Made by a program: the position numbers and the translations under genes. The notes below the pieces were generated by a model. The model saw nothing but the letters and a program-made list of their open reading frames with translations, was not told the DNA's origin and searched no databases. This document shows positions 1 through 9,185 of a stretch of 45,061 nucleotides of DNA, in pieces. The stretch is from the NCBI GenBank assembly GCA_017418645.1, contig JAFOND010000043.1:1-45061 (forward strand), read 5' to 3'. This DNA is from Lachnospiraceae bacterium. Its GTDB lineage: Bacteria; Bacillota; Clostridia; Lachnospirales; Lachnospiraceae. Position 1 is the stretch's first letter. Every line of letters begins with the position of its first letter.

Positions 1-12
1 ATGGAGAGTTAG
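1..12 (+). CDS. Possible last codons of an upstream gene (xseB?)
   Basis: The window opens with ATG GAG AGT TAG, which ends directly against the ispA start codon. In many Clostridia xseB, the exonuclease VII small subunit, precedes ispA, so these may be its last three codons and stop. Only context supports this. The same bases supply the GGAGAG ribosome site for ispA. Confidence 0.25.
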   Translation: MES

Positions 13-1167
13 ATGGATCTTAAGACCCTAAAGGAATTAAGTAATAAAGTCGAAGCCGATCTTGCCAGAAAGAAGCGGGAAGAAGAGGAAGAAGAAAAGA
101 AGGAGATGTTCACCGATGACGATCTTTTAAACGCATCATTGGATGATCTTACGGCGGCTGTGATTCCGCCCGGTGCAGTACAGAATAATCCTTCGGGCCC
201 GACTGTTGAACAGCCCGTGCAGCAGGCTCCTCCGCAACCGAAGAAGCCGGATAAATCGGAAATTTTCTTTAGAGAACTTAAGGAAAAAACGGATGAGATA
301 AATGAGATCATAGAGATGTACCTTCCCGAGGAAACGGGATATCAAAGGACGGTCCTTTCCGCAATGAATTACAGCGTAAAGGCCGGAGGAAAGAGGATAC
401 GTCCGCTTCTTATGAAAGAGACTTACACTCTTTTCGGAGGGAAGTCGAAGGTTATTGAACCCTTTATGGCTGCAATAGAGATGATCCATACGTATTCTCT
501 TGTGCATGACGATCTTCCTGCGATGGATAACGATATGCTCCGTCGCGGAAAACCGACAACGCACGCAAAATACGGAGAGGCGATGGCAATCCTCACGGGT
601 GATGCGCTTTTAAATCTTGCTTTCGAGATCATCTTAAGAGCGTTTTCAAAAGACAGGATAGATCCGGAACCCATCGGCACGGACAAAGTTATATTTGCAC
701 TGTCCATCCTCGCGGAGAAGGCCGGTATTTACGGAATGATAGGTGGTCAGGTTATCGACGTGGAAGGTGAAAAGAGCGGTATAGTAAGCAAAAAAAGAAT
801 GGATACCGTATACCGCCTTAAAACGGGAGCGCTTATAGAAGCATCCATGATGATCGGCGCAACCCTCGGAGGAGCAGTGGATTCCGATGTCAGCGAAATA
901 GAAAGAATAGCGGGAAAGATCGGTCTCGCTTTTCAGATACAGGACGATATCCTTGATGTTATCGGAGATTCGCAGGTTATAGGAAAAGAGACCGGGCAGG
1001 ACGCAAGAAACAATAAGATGACATATGTTTCGTACGAAGGTATGGAAAAGAGCGCAGAGGACATAAAAAAACTTACGGATGAAGCTATTTCCGGACTTAA
1101 CGGATTTTTATACCAGAACGAGTTCTTAAACGAACTTGTGGAATATCTTGTATATCGGGATAAATAA
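13..1167 (+). CDS. ispA: Polyprenyl (farnesyl/geranylgeranyl) diphosphate synthase with N-terminal extension
   Basis: Trans-prenyltransferase that condenses isopentenyl diphosphate with allylic diphosphates to feed undecaprenyl and quinone synthesis in the cytoplasm. The catalytic domain starts near residue 83. It shows the GGKRIRP motif (125-131), the first Asp-rich motif DDLPAMD (166-172) and a second one, DDILD, near residue 315. The protein is 384 residues against roughly 290-300 for the family. The excess is an N-terminal stretch with a run of six Glu (23-28), an acidic patch and a Pro/Gln-rich linker (51-80). GGAGAG lies 4 bases before the ATG, and no better internal start is seen. It abuts dxs (TAA then ATG with no gap), as in the usual isoprenoid gene cluster. 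Chain length of the product cannot be decided by eye. Confidence 0.93.
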   Translation: MDLKTLKELSNKVEADLARKKREEEEEEKKEMFTDDDLLNASLDDLTAAVIPPGAVQNNPSGPTVEQPVQQAPPQPKKPDKSEIFFRELKEKTDEINEIIEMYLPEETGYQRTVLSAMNYSVKAGGKRIRPLLMKETYTLFGGKSKVIEPFMAAIEMIHTYSLVHDDLPAMDNDMLRRGKPTTHAKYGEAMAILTGDALLNLAFEIILRAFSKDRIDPEPIGTDKVIFALSILAEKAGIYGMIGGQVIDVEGEKSGIVSKKRMDTVYRLKTGALIEASMMIGATLGGAVDSDVSEIERIAGKIGLAFQIQDDILDVIGDSQVIGKETGQDARNNKMTYVSYEGMEKSAEDIKKLTDEAISGLNGFLYQNEFLNELVEYLVYRDK

Positions 1168-3042
1168 ATGGCACTTGAGAAGATAAATAAACCTAACGAT
1201 ATAAAGAACCTTACGGATGCGGAACTTAAGGTACTTCCCGAAGAGATCCGTAAGTTTCTTATTGAAAACATATCAAAAACCGGAGGACATCTTGCCTCCA
1301 ATCTGGGCACCGTGGAGCTTACCATGGCGCTTCATCTTACCATGGATTTCCCGAAGGATAAGCTTATATGGGATGTGGGACATCAATCCTATACCCATAA
1401 GATACTGACGGGAAGAAAAGAGGGCTTTTCCAAACTCAGAAAATATAACGGAATGAGCGGTTTCCCGAAGAGAGCGGAATCCGATTGTGATTCTTTTGAT
1501 ACGGGACACAGCAGTACTTCCATCGCTGCGGGACTGGGTTATGCTTTCGCCCGGGACATGAACCATGAGAGATTTAAGGTTGTTTCCGTTATCGGGGACG
1601 GTTCCTTAACGGGCGGTCTTGCATGGGAAGCTTTAAACACTGCATCGTCCCTGAAGAAGAATTTTATTATCGTATTAAACGATAACGAGATGTCCATAAA
1701 CGAAAATGTTGGCGCTGTCGCAACCCATCTTTCGGGAATGCGTACCAGCGAGAATTATTATGAATTCAAATCCGGAATACAGGATTTCCTTGAAGGCATA
1801 CCGGTTTACGGAAACAGGATAGCGGATAATTTAAGAAGAACGAAGAGCAGTATAAAACAGCTGTTTCTTCCGGGAATGGTGTTTGAACAACTTGGTATCC
1901 TAACTCTGGGACCGGTTGACGGGCATGACGTTAAGACACTGGTTGATATCTTAAACCAGGCATATCGCTGGAAGGGCCCGGTTCTCATTCATGTACGTAC
2001 CAAAAAAGGAATGGGCTATGAGCCCGCGGAAAAGCATCCCGCAAGATTCCACGGAACGGATCCTTTCGATATTTCAAACGGACTTCCCATAAAGCATAAG
2101 GGACCGGGATATACGGATATCTTTTCAACCGTAATGCGAAAGCTCGGTGACAGGAATAAGGATATTGTTGCAATAACCGCAGCCATGGCTGACGGAACCG
2201 GACTCAAGCGTTTCCATAACATGTTTCCGGAAAGGTTTTTCGACGTGGGCATAGCGGAAGATTATGCGGTAACCTTTGCCGCAGCCCTTGCGATAAACGG
2301 AAAGATTCCCGTTTTTGCAGTATATTCATCCTTCCTTCAGAGGGCTTATGACGAGATACTTCATGATGTATGCATGCAGAGACTGCATGTTATATTTGCC
2401 ATAGACCGTGCGGGTCTTGTGGGTGCGGACGGCGAGACGCATCAGGGCGTTTTCGATATTTCCTATCTTTCCATGATGCCGAACATGACGGTCATGGCCC
2501 CGAAGAACATCTGGGAACTTTCGGATATGATGAAATTTGCGGTGGACCATGACGGCCCCGTTGCCATCCGTTACCCGAGAGGCGAAGCATATTCCGGGCT
2601 CAAAGAATTCAGAGCTCCCGTTAGTTACGGCAAGTGTGAGGAAATATATGAGGGACATGAGAGCAGGGTACTTCTTTTTGCTCTGGGCAGCATGGTCCGT
2701 ATAGCAGAGGAAGTCCGGAATATCCTTTCTCAGGAAGAGATTCCGGTAACGCTTACGAATGCACGCTTTGCAAAACCTTTTGATAAAGAATATCTGGATA
2801 AAAACACAGACAGATTCGACCTTATAGTGACATTGGAAGAGAATGTTAAAGCCGGAGGCTTCGGCGAGAATGTTCTTTCATACCTTAATGAAACGGGATA
2901 CAAAGGAAAGTTTTTAAATGTTTCGGTTCCGGACCGTTTTGTGCCTCACGGAAGTCCCGATGTTCTCTTTGAAGAACTGTCCATGGATGCCGCATCCGTT
3001 TCGGAAAAGATTTTGGATTGCCTCGGGGCATTGAAGGAGTAA
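1168..3042 (+). CDS. dxs: 1-deoxy-D-xylulose-5-phosphate synthase
   Basis: Thiamine diphosphate enzyme that joins pyruvate and glyceraldehyde-3-phosphate, the first step of the MEP isoprenoid pathway. The 624-residue length is normal. The N-terminal half shows GGHLASNLG, WDVGHQSY, FDTGHSSTS and the TPP/Mg motif GDGSLTGG. The middle has the transketolase pyrimidine domain (DVGIAEDYAVTFAAALA) and DRAGLVGADGETHQG, followed by a C-terminal transketolase domain. The start codon directly follows the ispA stop, so translation is probably coupled. Together with ispA it makes and extends isoprenoid units. Confidence 0.97.
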   Translation: MALEKINKPNDIKNLTDAELKVLPEEIRKFLIENISKTGGHLASNLGTVELTMALHLTMDFPKDKLIWDVGHQSYTHKILTGRKEGFSKLRKYNGMSGFPKRAESDCDSFDTGHSSTSIAAGLGYAFARDMNHERFKVVSVIGDGSLTGGLAWEALNTASSLKKNFIIVLNDNEMSINENVGAVATHLSGMRTSENYYEFKSGIQDFLEGIPVYGNRIADNLRRTKSSIKQLFLPGMVFEQLGILTLGPVDGHDVKTLVDILNQAYRWKGPVLIHVRTKKGMGYEPAEKHPARFHGTDPFDISNGLPIKHKGPGYTDIFSTVMRKLGDRNKDIVAITAAMADGTGLKRFHNMFPERFFDVGIAEDYAVTFAAALAINGKIPVFAVYSSFLQRAYDEILHDVCMQRLHVIFAIDRAGLVGADGETHQGVFDISYLSMMPNMTVMAPKNIWELSDMMKFAVDHDGPVAIRYPRGEAYSGLKEFRAPVSYGKCEEIYEGHESRVLLFALGSMVRIAEEVRNILSQEEIPVTLTNARFAKPFDKEYLDKNTDRFDLIVTLEENVKAGGFGENVLSYLNETGYKGKFLNVSVPDRFVPHGSPDVLFEELSMDAASVSEKILDCLGALKE

Positions 3043-3044
3043 AT

Positions 3045-3848
3045 ATGGGAAAGATCCGACTGGACGTTTTTTTAACCGAAAAAGGATATTTTCCTTCACG
3101 GGAAAAGGCAAGAACGGCAATAATGGAAGGCCTTGTTTTTATCGACAATGTCCGGGAAGATAAGCCCGGAACGATGATAAAAGAGGACGCATCCGTAGAG
3201 ATAAAAGGCGAGACGCTGCCCTTTGTAAGCCGGGGCGGGTTAAAGCTTAAAAAAGCGGTGGACGAATTCGGTCTGGGCTTTTCAGGTATGACATGTCTTG
3301 ATATAGGAGCGTCAACAGGAGGCTTTACGGACTGTATGCTGCAAAACGGCGCAAAGAAAGTCTATGCCGTGGATTCGGGATACGGTCAGCTTGATTATAA
3401 ATTAAGATGCGACGAAAGGGTGATATCCCTGGAGCGGACCAATGCCAGATATCTTACAAACGAAGAGATCCCTGAGGAGATTGATTTTGCATCCTTTGAT
3501 GTTGCCTTTATTTCCCTTAAAAAAGTTATACCGCCGGTAATCCCCCTGTTAAAGGAAGGCGGAGAGATGGTATGCCTTATAAAACCGCAGTTTGAAGCGG
3601 GACGGGAGAAAGTTGGAAAAAAGGGCGTTGTGAGAGATTCTTCCGTGCATAAGGAAGTTATCCGTGATATAATAGATTTTTGCAGGGAAGAGAAGCTTTT
3701 AATATTAAATCTTTCTTATTCCCCGATAAAAGGACCGGAAGGGAATATCGAGTACCTGCTCCACTTAAGAAAAGCAAAAGAGGGTAATGACAATCCTACG
3801 GATATAGATTCCGTGGTTGAAGAAGCAAACAGGAGTCTTAAAGAGTGA
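3045..3848 (+). CDS. tlyA: TlyA family rRNA 2'-O-ribose methyltransferase
   Basis: S4-domain plus RrmJ/FtsJ-like methyltransferase; characterised TlyA proteins methylate ribose positions of 16S and/or 23S rRNA. The N-terminal S4 RNA-binding domain covers about residues 3-65 (RLDVFLTEKG, then GGLKL). The SAM-binding motif CLDIGASTGGFTDCML follows, and DFASFDVAFISLKK and CLIKPQFEAGR match the later methyltransferase motifs. An upstream in-frame ATG at 3018 lies inside dxs. I prefer ATG 3045 because GGAG sits 6 bases before it and the S4 domain starts immediately. This gives 267 residues, normal for the family. It overlaps nadK by four bases. Confidence 0.93.
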   Translation: MGKIRLDVFLTEKGYFPSREKARTAIMEGLVFIDNVREDKPGTMIKEDASVEIKGETLPFVSRGGLKLKKAVDEFGLGFSGMTCLDIGASTGGFTDCMLQNGAKKVYAVDSGYGQLDYKLRCDERVISLERTNARYLTNEEIPEEIDFASFDVAFISLKKVIPPVIPLLKEGGEMVCLIKPQFEAGREKVGKKGVVRDSSVHKEVIRDIIDFCREEKLLILNLSYSPIKGPEGNIEYLLHLRKAKEGNDNPTDIDSVVEEANRSLKE

Positions 3849-4690
3849 ACAAGTTTTTTATCATTACAAGAAAACTCGAAAAGAACAGAGAGAAGGTTGA
3901 ACTCCTTCAGAATATAATAAAAGAGTTGGGGGGCGAATCGGACTATATCGAAAGTCCTCCGGATGAATCCAAAGAAGATGTTTCCGTACCGGAAGGAACG
4001 GAGTGCATAATAACCGTGGGAGGTGACGGTACTCTTATAGGCGCTGCCAGAACAACGGGAAAATCCGGGATCCCGCTCATCGGTATGAACAGGGGCCACC
4101 TCGGATACCTTTGCGAATTCGGCGAGGAGAATGCGAAAGATGCAATAGCGCGTCTTATACGTGACGAATTCGAAACGGAAAAAAGAATGATGATAGAGGG
4201 TTTTATCGAAGACGAAAACGGAAACATAAGCAACCGTGCCGTATCCCTTAACGATATTGTTATAACGGCGGGAAACAATCTTTCCGTGGTACGCCTTACG
4301 GTGTGCGTAAACGGTAAATACCTTTACTCATATTTATGCGACGGAATGATATTTTCAACGCCTACAGGTTCCACCGCATATAACCTCTCCGCAAACGGAC
4401 CCATCGTTGATCCTAAAACATCCGTTATACTGTTAACGCCCATAAACGCCCACACCCTGAATTCAAGGAGTATTGTGCTTGATAAGGATGATGAGGTAAC
4501 GGTGGAACTTGAAAAAAGAAGATCCACAAAAAAAGAGACGGGGCTTGTGCGCTTTGACGGAAAGAATGTAAAGGAGATCGCGCTGGGAGAAAAACTCCAT
4601 GTAAGAAAAGCGGATGAGGAAACAAAGATCATAATGCTTCAGAAGATGAACTTCTTAGAGCGTATGAGTAAAAAACTGCAGGCAGACTAA
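3845..4690 (+). CDS. nadK: NAD kinase
   Basis: ATP-NAD kinase, which makes NADP(H). Diagnostic motifs are VGGDGTLI (the catalytic GGDG), NRGHLGYL and the NAD-binding motif STPTGSTAYNLSANGP. The protein is 281 residues, normal length. Translation starts at a GTG that overlaps the tlyA stop (GTGA), with AGGAG inside the tlyA 3' end. In many related genomes argR follows, but here only 50 non-coding bases separate nadK from recN. Confidence 0.95.
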   Translation: MNKFFIITRKLEKNREKVELLQNIIKELGGESDYIESPPDESKEDVSVPEGTECIITVGGDGTLIGAARTTGKSGIPLIGMNRGHLGYLCEFGEENAKDAIARLIRDEFETEKRMMIEGFIEDENGNISNRAVSLNDIVITAGNNLSVVRLTVCVNGKYLYSYLCDGMIFSTPTGSTAYNLSANGPIVDPKTSVILLTPINAHTLNSRSIVLDKDDEVTVELEKRRSTKKETGLVRFDGKNVKEIALGEKLHVRKADEETKIIMLQKMNFLERMSKKLQAD

Positions 4691-4740
4691 GGCCGTGGCG
4701 AAATGCCTTCGGTTTCCGGGAAAAAACAAAAAGGGTAACT

Positions 4741-6417
4741 ATGTTAACATATCTGCATGTAAAAAATCTGGCACTTATCGAAGAAGAGGAGATAAGCTTT
4801 AAAGACGGTCTTAATGTTATGACCGGCGAAACGGGAGCGGGAAAGTCCATAATTCTGGGTGCGCTTTCTCTGGCTCTGGGGCAAAAGGCGGACAAGTCAC
4901 ATCTTCGGAACGAGAACGAGGATGCCGTTGTCGAAGCGGTATTTACCGTTGATAACGAAGAACAGAAAGAGAAGCTTAAGGAACTTGCCATAGAAACATA
5001 CGATGACGAGGTGATCCTTACAAGAAAGATCACGGAGGGAAGGGCAACCGCAAAGATAAACGGCGAGACGGTCCCCGCACCGAAGATGAAAGAAGTGGGA
5101 GATCTCTTTCTGGATGTATACGGACAGAACGAACACGCCGTTCTTTTAAAAAAAGCAAGGCATCTTAATCTTCTCGACGAATACGACAGGGATAGGATAC
5201 TTCCCTTAAAAGAAGAAACAAAGAAGTGTTACGAAGAATATAAAAAACTTTTTGAAGAACTTGAAAAAGAGAATAAAGACGAGAGCGAAAGAGCAAGGGA
5301 AATCTCTTTTCTCGAGCATGAGATCGAAGAGATATCCTCTGCCGCATTAAAGGAAAACGAGGACGAAGAGACGGAGGAAAGATACCGTTTTCTTCAGAAC
5401 GGGAGAAAGATATTCGAAAGTCTTTCGGAGGTTTACAACCTTACGTCGGATGAAAATGCTGCGGGGCAGCTGGGCCGTGCGATGATGTCTCTTTCAAGAG
5501 TATCCGACCTTTCGAAAGAACTGACGGATCTTTATGCATCCCTTTCGGATGCGGAAGGTATTCTTTCGGATTTTAACAGGGCGGCCTCCGATTATATGCA
5601 GTCACTGACTTTTGACGAAAGAGAATTCAGGGAGACGGAGGAGAGGCTTGATCTTATTAACACATTAAAAACAAAATACGGAAGAACCATAGAAGAGATA
5701 AACTCTTCACTTGCAGAAAAAGAAAAACGGCTTGATGAACTGAACAATTTTGATGCATATCTTCTGAAACTTAAGTCGGATACAAAGACGGCGGAAGATA
5801 AGCTTAATGCCGCGGCAGACAGTCTTTCCGCTGCAAGAAAGGAAGCGGCGGTCCGTCTTTCAAAAGAAATGATTACGGCGCTTTCGGATCTTAACTTCCT
5901 TGATGTAAGATTCGAGATGGATTTCAAAGAACTTCCTTCACCTTCCGCAAACGGAAAAGATGATGCGGAGTTTCTCATATCCACAAACGTAGGGGCACCG
6001 CTTCTTCCGCTTAAGGATATCGCATCCGGAGGAGAACTTTCCCGGATAATGCTTGCGCTGAAAACAGTCATCGCAAAGAGGGACGATAAGAATACGCTTG
6101 TGTTCGACGAGATAGATGCCGGTATATCCGGACGCACCGCACAGGCTGTATCCGAAAAACTTTCGGCGGTGGCAAAGGCTCACCAGGTGATATGCATATC
6201 GCATCTTCCGCAGATAGCATCCATGGCGGATGAACACTTTCTGATAGAAAAATCGGTACAGGACGGACAGACGGTTTCAATGATACATCCTCTTTCGGAG
6301 GAAGAGCGAAACGAGGAACTTGCAAGAATGCTCGGAGGGGCGGAGATCACGGACGCCGTTAGGGAAAACGCAAAAGAGATGAGACGCCTTGCAAAAGAGC
6401 GGAAAAAGGAGCTGTGA
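4741..6417 (+). CDS. recN: DNA repair protein RecN
   Basis: SMC-like ATPase acting in recombinational repair of double-strand breaks. The Walker A motif GETGAGKS is at residues 29-36. The central region (about 150-380) is Glu/Lys-rich coiled coil. The C-terminal head has the ABC signature SGGELSRI and Walker B plus D-loop in LVFDEIDAGISGRTA. The 558-residue length is typical. GGGTAAC precedes the ATG. Its stop TGA overlaps the ATG of the next gene, so the two are probably co-translated. Confidence 0.96.
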   Translation: MLTYLHVKNLALIEEEEISFKDGLNVMTGETGAGKSIILGALSLALGQKADKSHLRNENEDAVVEAVFTVDNEEQKEKLKELAIETYDDEVILTRKITEGRATAKINGETVPAPKMKEVGDLFLDVYGQNEHAVLLKKARHLNLLDEYDRDRILPLKEETKKCYEEYKKLFEELEKENKDESERAREISFLEHEIEEISSAALKENEDEETEERYRFLQNGRKIFESLSEVYNLTSDENAAGQLGRAMMSLSRVSDLSKELTDLYASLSDAEGILSDFNRAASDYMQSLTFDEREFRETEERLDLINTLKTKYGRTIEEINSSLAEKEKRLDELNNFDAYLLKLKSDTKTAEDKLNAAADSLSAARKEAAVRLSKEMITALSDLNFLDVRFEMDFKELPSPSANGKDDAEFLISTNVGAPLLPLKDIASGGELSRIMLALKTVIAKRDDKNTLVFDEIDAGISGRTAQAVSEKLSAVAKAHQVICISHLPQIASMADEHFLIEKSVQDGQTVSMIHPLSEEERNEELARMLGGAEITDAVRENAKEMRRLAKERKKEL

Positions 6418-7889
6418 TGGCTGAGATAAAAGAAATCTGTAAAAAAAGAGCATAAGAAATATACGGAAAAAAAGTTCCGGAATTCATTACCGAGCGTATA
6501 GCCGAAGAGGATAAGAAAATAAACGAACTCGGTATTTCCCACGCGCTTAAGGAATGGATAGAGATATCGGAACTTGCAAAGGAAAATGATGTTCCCCATG
6601 TTTTTAGAAATCCTGCGGCTGCATCGCTTACGGCGTATCTTTCGGGAGCGGGATATTTAAATCCTCTTCCTGCACATTATCTTTGCGCCTGCGGATATTA
6701 TGAATTTCCGGAGGTTGAACCGAAGATCAGGGAATGCGCACCGGATCTTCCGGACAAACTCTGCCCGAAATGCAATAAACCCTTGAGAAAAGACGGTTAT
6801 GACATCCCCGCGGAATGCTGCTTCCCGGAGGAGAAAACCAGAAGCGCCGTGACGGTTGTTGAATCCACAACGGAGTTTTTCGAAAAGGTTCTTTCCAAAC
6901 GTTATGTTGAACTTACAAGAGAAGAAGCGGAGAGAAGTCCGCTCTTTCCGCAAAGATCCAAGGCGGTACAAAGGAATATTACCGAGGCCGAAAAGATAGA
7001 AGAACGGGTTCTTCGGCATATTGGTATAAACGGAACAAACTTTAAAACATATATTTATAAAAAAGAAAGTACGGGAGAAGGCAATAATCTTCTTATTGTG
7101 GGACAGGTGCATCCGCATCTTGAACTCTTGGTGAATCTTGAAAAGAGGGTTGGAAAGAAGGTTTCGGAAGCGACATACGGAGATCCGAAAACATTTACGC
7201 TTTTTAGAAACAATACGATGCTGGGAAACACGAGTATGCTTATGCCCACACCTTTCGGAACCGTCGGCGTTCCCGTGTTCGGAGCAAAGAGAGGCGCGTT
7301 GATCCTCGAAAAAATCCGTCCGGTACGTTTCGGACAGCTTATAAGGATCGCAGGTCTTATTATCGGAGGATCTTCTTGGGAAAAGAATGCCCTGGATTCA
7401 TTCCGTGAAGAAGGCGCAAAGATGGAAGATATCATCACCAGCCGTGATGACGTATATAAATTCCTGGAAAGATACAACGTTCCGAAAGACCGCATAATGG
7501 TGATAATGGATCATATCGTTAACAGCAGAACGGTTGAAGAAAATGCTTTCAGGGAACTGGGACATTACGGTGTCCCGGATTTCTTTGAGTATTCGCTTTC
7601 CAATATCCAATATCTTTTCTCAAGAAATTATATTATTTATAACAACAGTCTTGCATGGCAGGCTGCATGGTATAAAGCATATTATCCGGAAGCTTTTTAC
7701 AGGGAATACATAGAAACCTATGCAACGGATGAAATGAAAGCCATGATACGCGCAGGCAGGAATAAGGTGATCGAAATGTGCGAAGAAAACGATCCCGAAA
7801 CCGCATCGGATCTCGGGCGTGCAAAGATGGTTGAATATCCGCTTCTCCGCGTTGCCCTTGAAATGTACGAAAGAGGGTTTACATTTTAA
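6417..7889 (+). pseudogene. Polymerase-dead PolC paralogue, interrupted by an in-frame TAA
   Basis: One continuous frame of 490 codons, starting at an ATG overlapping the recN stop, is broken only by TAA at 6453-6455 (codon 13). It resembles part of Gram-positive PolC DNA polymerase. NPLPAHYLCACGYYEF, DLPDKLCPKC and RKDGYDIPAE match the PolC zinc-binding stretch. TVGVPVFGAKRG, FGQLIRIAGL, SRDDVYKFL and AWYKAYYPEAFY match its C-terminal part. The block that in PolC carries DIDLNF catalytic aspartates is replaced by about 150 unrelated residues, and the upstream GSRGSVGSS motif is lost. OB, exonuclease and PHP domains are absent. Polymerase activity is therefore unlikely. After the TAA the first usable in-frame start is TTG at 6783, past the first zinc-finger cysteines. 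The stop could be a real nonsense mutation or a sequence error. Confidence 0.72.
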
Positions 7890-7905
7890 AAAAAATGTGT
7901 ATATT
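7878..7905 (+). promoter_or_regulatory. Possible sigma-A promoter for the small acidic protein gene
   Basis: TTTACA (7878-7883) and TATATT (7900-7905) are spaced 16 bases apart, starting at the end of the PolC-like frame. The spacer holds an AT-only hairpin-like palindrome (ACATTTT and AAAATGT around AAAA). The match is moderate. Confidence 0.35.
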
Positions 7906-7934
7906 AATATCCATAAAAACAGGAGGTCAAAATA

Positions 7935-8186
7935 ATGGGCATTTTTGATGATTCTTTGATGGATGATATCGATATCGTTGATAACGAAGGAGAAGACAAC
8001 GAACTTTATATGGATTCCTATGACTCCGCCGAAAGCGAGACAGGTCTTACGGAAGAACAGATAGATGAGCTTGAAGACGCGGGCCTTGATCCCATGGAAC
8101 TTTGGGGGATGGATGAAGACGAACGCGCCGAGGCTATTTCCGAGGCAGGCCTTAATCCTGCGGATTACAGGTTTGAAGAGGAATAG
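7935..8186 (+). CDS. Small acidic protein of unknown function
   Basis: An 83-residue protein with a strong AGGAGG site 9 bases upstream of its ATG. It is extremely acidic, and its second half is predicted helical (TGLTEEQIDELEDAGLD). There is no signal peptide, membrane segment or cysteine. I do not recognise a family. It stands between the PolC-like gene and a DUF975 gene, with its own possible promoter. Codon use matches the neighbours, so it is probably a real expressed gene. Confidence 0.8.
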   Translation: MGIFDDSLMDDIDIVDNEGEDNELYMDSYDSAESETGLTEEQIDELEDAGLDPMELWGMDEDERAEAISEAGLNPADYRFEEE

Positions 8187-8214
8187 AGGATAAAAAGAAA
8201 GAGAGGTTTTTGTT

Positions 8215-9153
8215 ATGTGGTCACGTGAAAAAGTAAGGACAGCCGGGAGAGAAGCCTTTAAGAGAAACTATTGGAAGTGTGTGCTTTTCAATCTTTTTCT
8301 TTCGCTTGTAGTCGGCGGATCCGCGGTACATTACAGCTATAACGGTAATAATAACAATTATCACTTTGACCGTTACGGTTCAAACAACACATATGATTTC
8401 AATTCGAATATCTTCGGACATAACGAGCATTTTTCGGGTTCATGGAACCCTGCAATGGTAGTCGGATTCGTTTTCGGTTTCGTTATCGCATTTTTCTTTA
8501 TTCTTGCGATCGCACTTCTTATCCAGGCTTTTGTTGTTAATCCCATAGAAGTGGGTGCAAGAAGATTCTACTTTAAGAATTTAAGAGAGCCGGCAAAGAT
8601 GCAGGAGATGGCGTACGGCTATGATACAAATTACAAGAATGTGGTAAAGACACTTTTCTTAAGAGACCTATACACCTTCTTTTGGACGTGCCTGTTTATA
8701 ATACCGGGTATCATTAAGTTCTATGAATACGCAATGATACCGTATCTTCTTGCGGACAATCCCGATATGACGACGGAAGAAGCGTTTGCGGAGAGCAAGA
8801 GGATGATGACGGGAGAGAAGTGGAATGCATTCGTTCTTGATCTTTCCTTCATCGGATGGTTCATATTGAGCGCTCTTACATTCGGCATACTTTGGATCTT
8901 TTACGTTGGACCCTACTGGAATTCAACGCGTGCGGCGCTTTACGATGCGCTCCGTATCATGAAGCCGCGCCAGCCGTACAATAATTACCAGCAGCCGGCA
9001 CAGCCGCAGCAGCCCGTACAGGATGCATGGTCACAGCCCGCCGAACCGCCTGTAGCGAACGTTACGGAAGAAGTTAAGGAACTCGAAAAGACAGAGTTTG
9101 GAATGGGTACACCGGATCCGGACAATACGGGAAATACAACCGATACTGAATAA
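8215..9153 (+). CDS. DUF975 family integral membrane protein
   Basis: 312 residues. The N-terminus (SREKVRTAGREAFKRNYWKC) is the usual DUF975 opening. Hydrophobic segments lie around residues 21-35, 80-110, 158-175 and 214-240. TTEEAFAESKRMMTGEKW is the conserved cytoplasmic loop of the family. A Gly/Asn/Tyr/His-rich loop follows the first helix, and the C-terminal tail (about 245-312) is Gln/Pro-rich then acidic. The function of the family is not established. The gene is followed by a strong bidirectional terminator. Confidence 0.85.
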   Translation: MWSREKVRTAGREAFKRNYWKCVLFNLFLSLVVGGSAVHYSYNGNNNNYHFDRYGSNNTYDFNSNIFGHNEHFSGSWNPAMVVGFVFGFVIAFFFILAIALLIQAFVVNPIEVGARRFYFKNLREPAKMQEMAYGYDTNYKNVVKTLFLRDLYTFFWTCLFIIPGIIKFYEYAMIPYLLADNPDMTTEEAFAESKRMMTGEKWNAFVLDLSFIGWFILSALTFGILWIFYVGPYWNSTRAALYDALRIMKPRQPYNNYQQPAQPQQPVQDAWSQPAEPPVANVTEEVKELEKTEFGMGTPDPDNTGNTTDTE

Positions 9154-9154
9154 T

Positions 9155-9185
9155 AAAAAAGTGCGCCTAAGAGGCGCACTTTTTT
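9155..9185. terminator. Bidirectional intrinsic terminator
   Basis: A perfect 13-bp stem (AAAAAAGTGCGCC pairing with GGCGCACTTTTTT) closes a five-base loop. The A-run on one side and T-run on the other let it end both the DUF975 gene (plus strand) and the DUF5688 gene (minus strand), which converge here. Confidence 0.9.
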
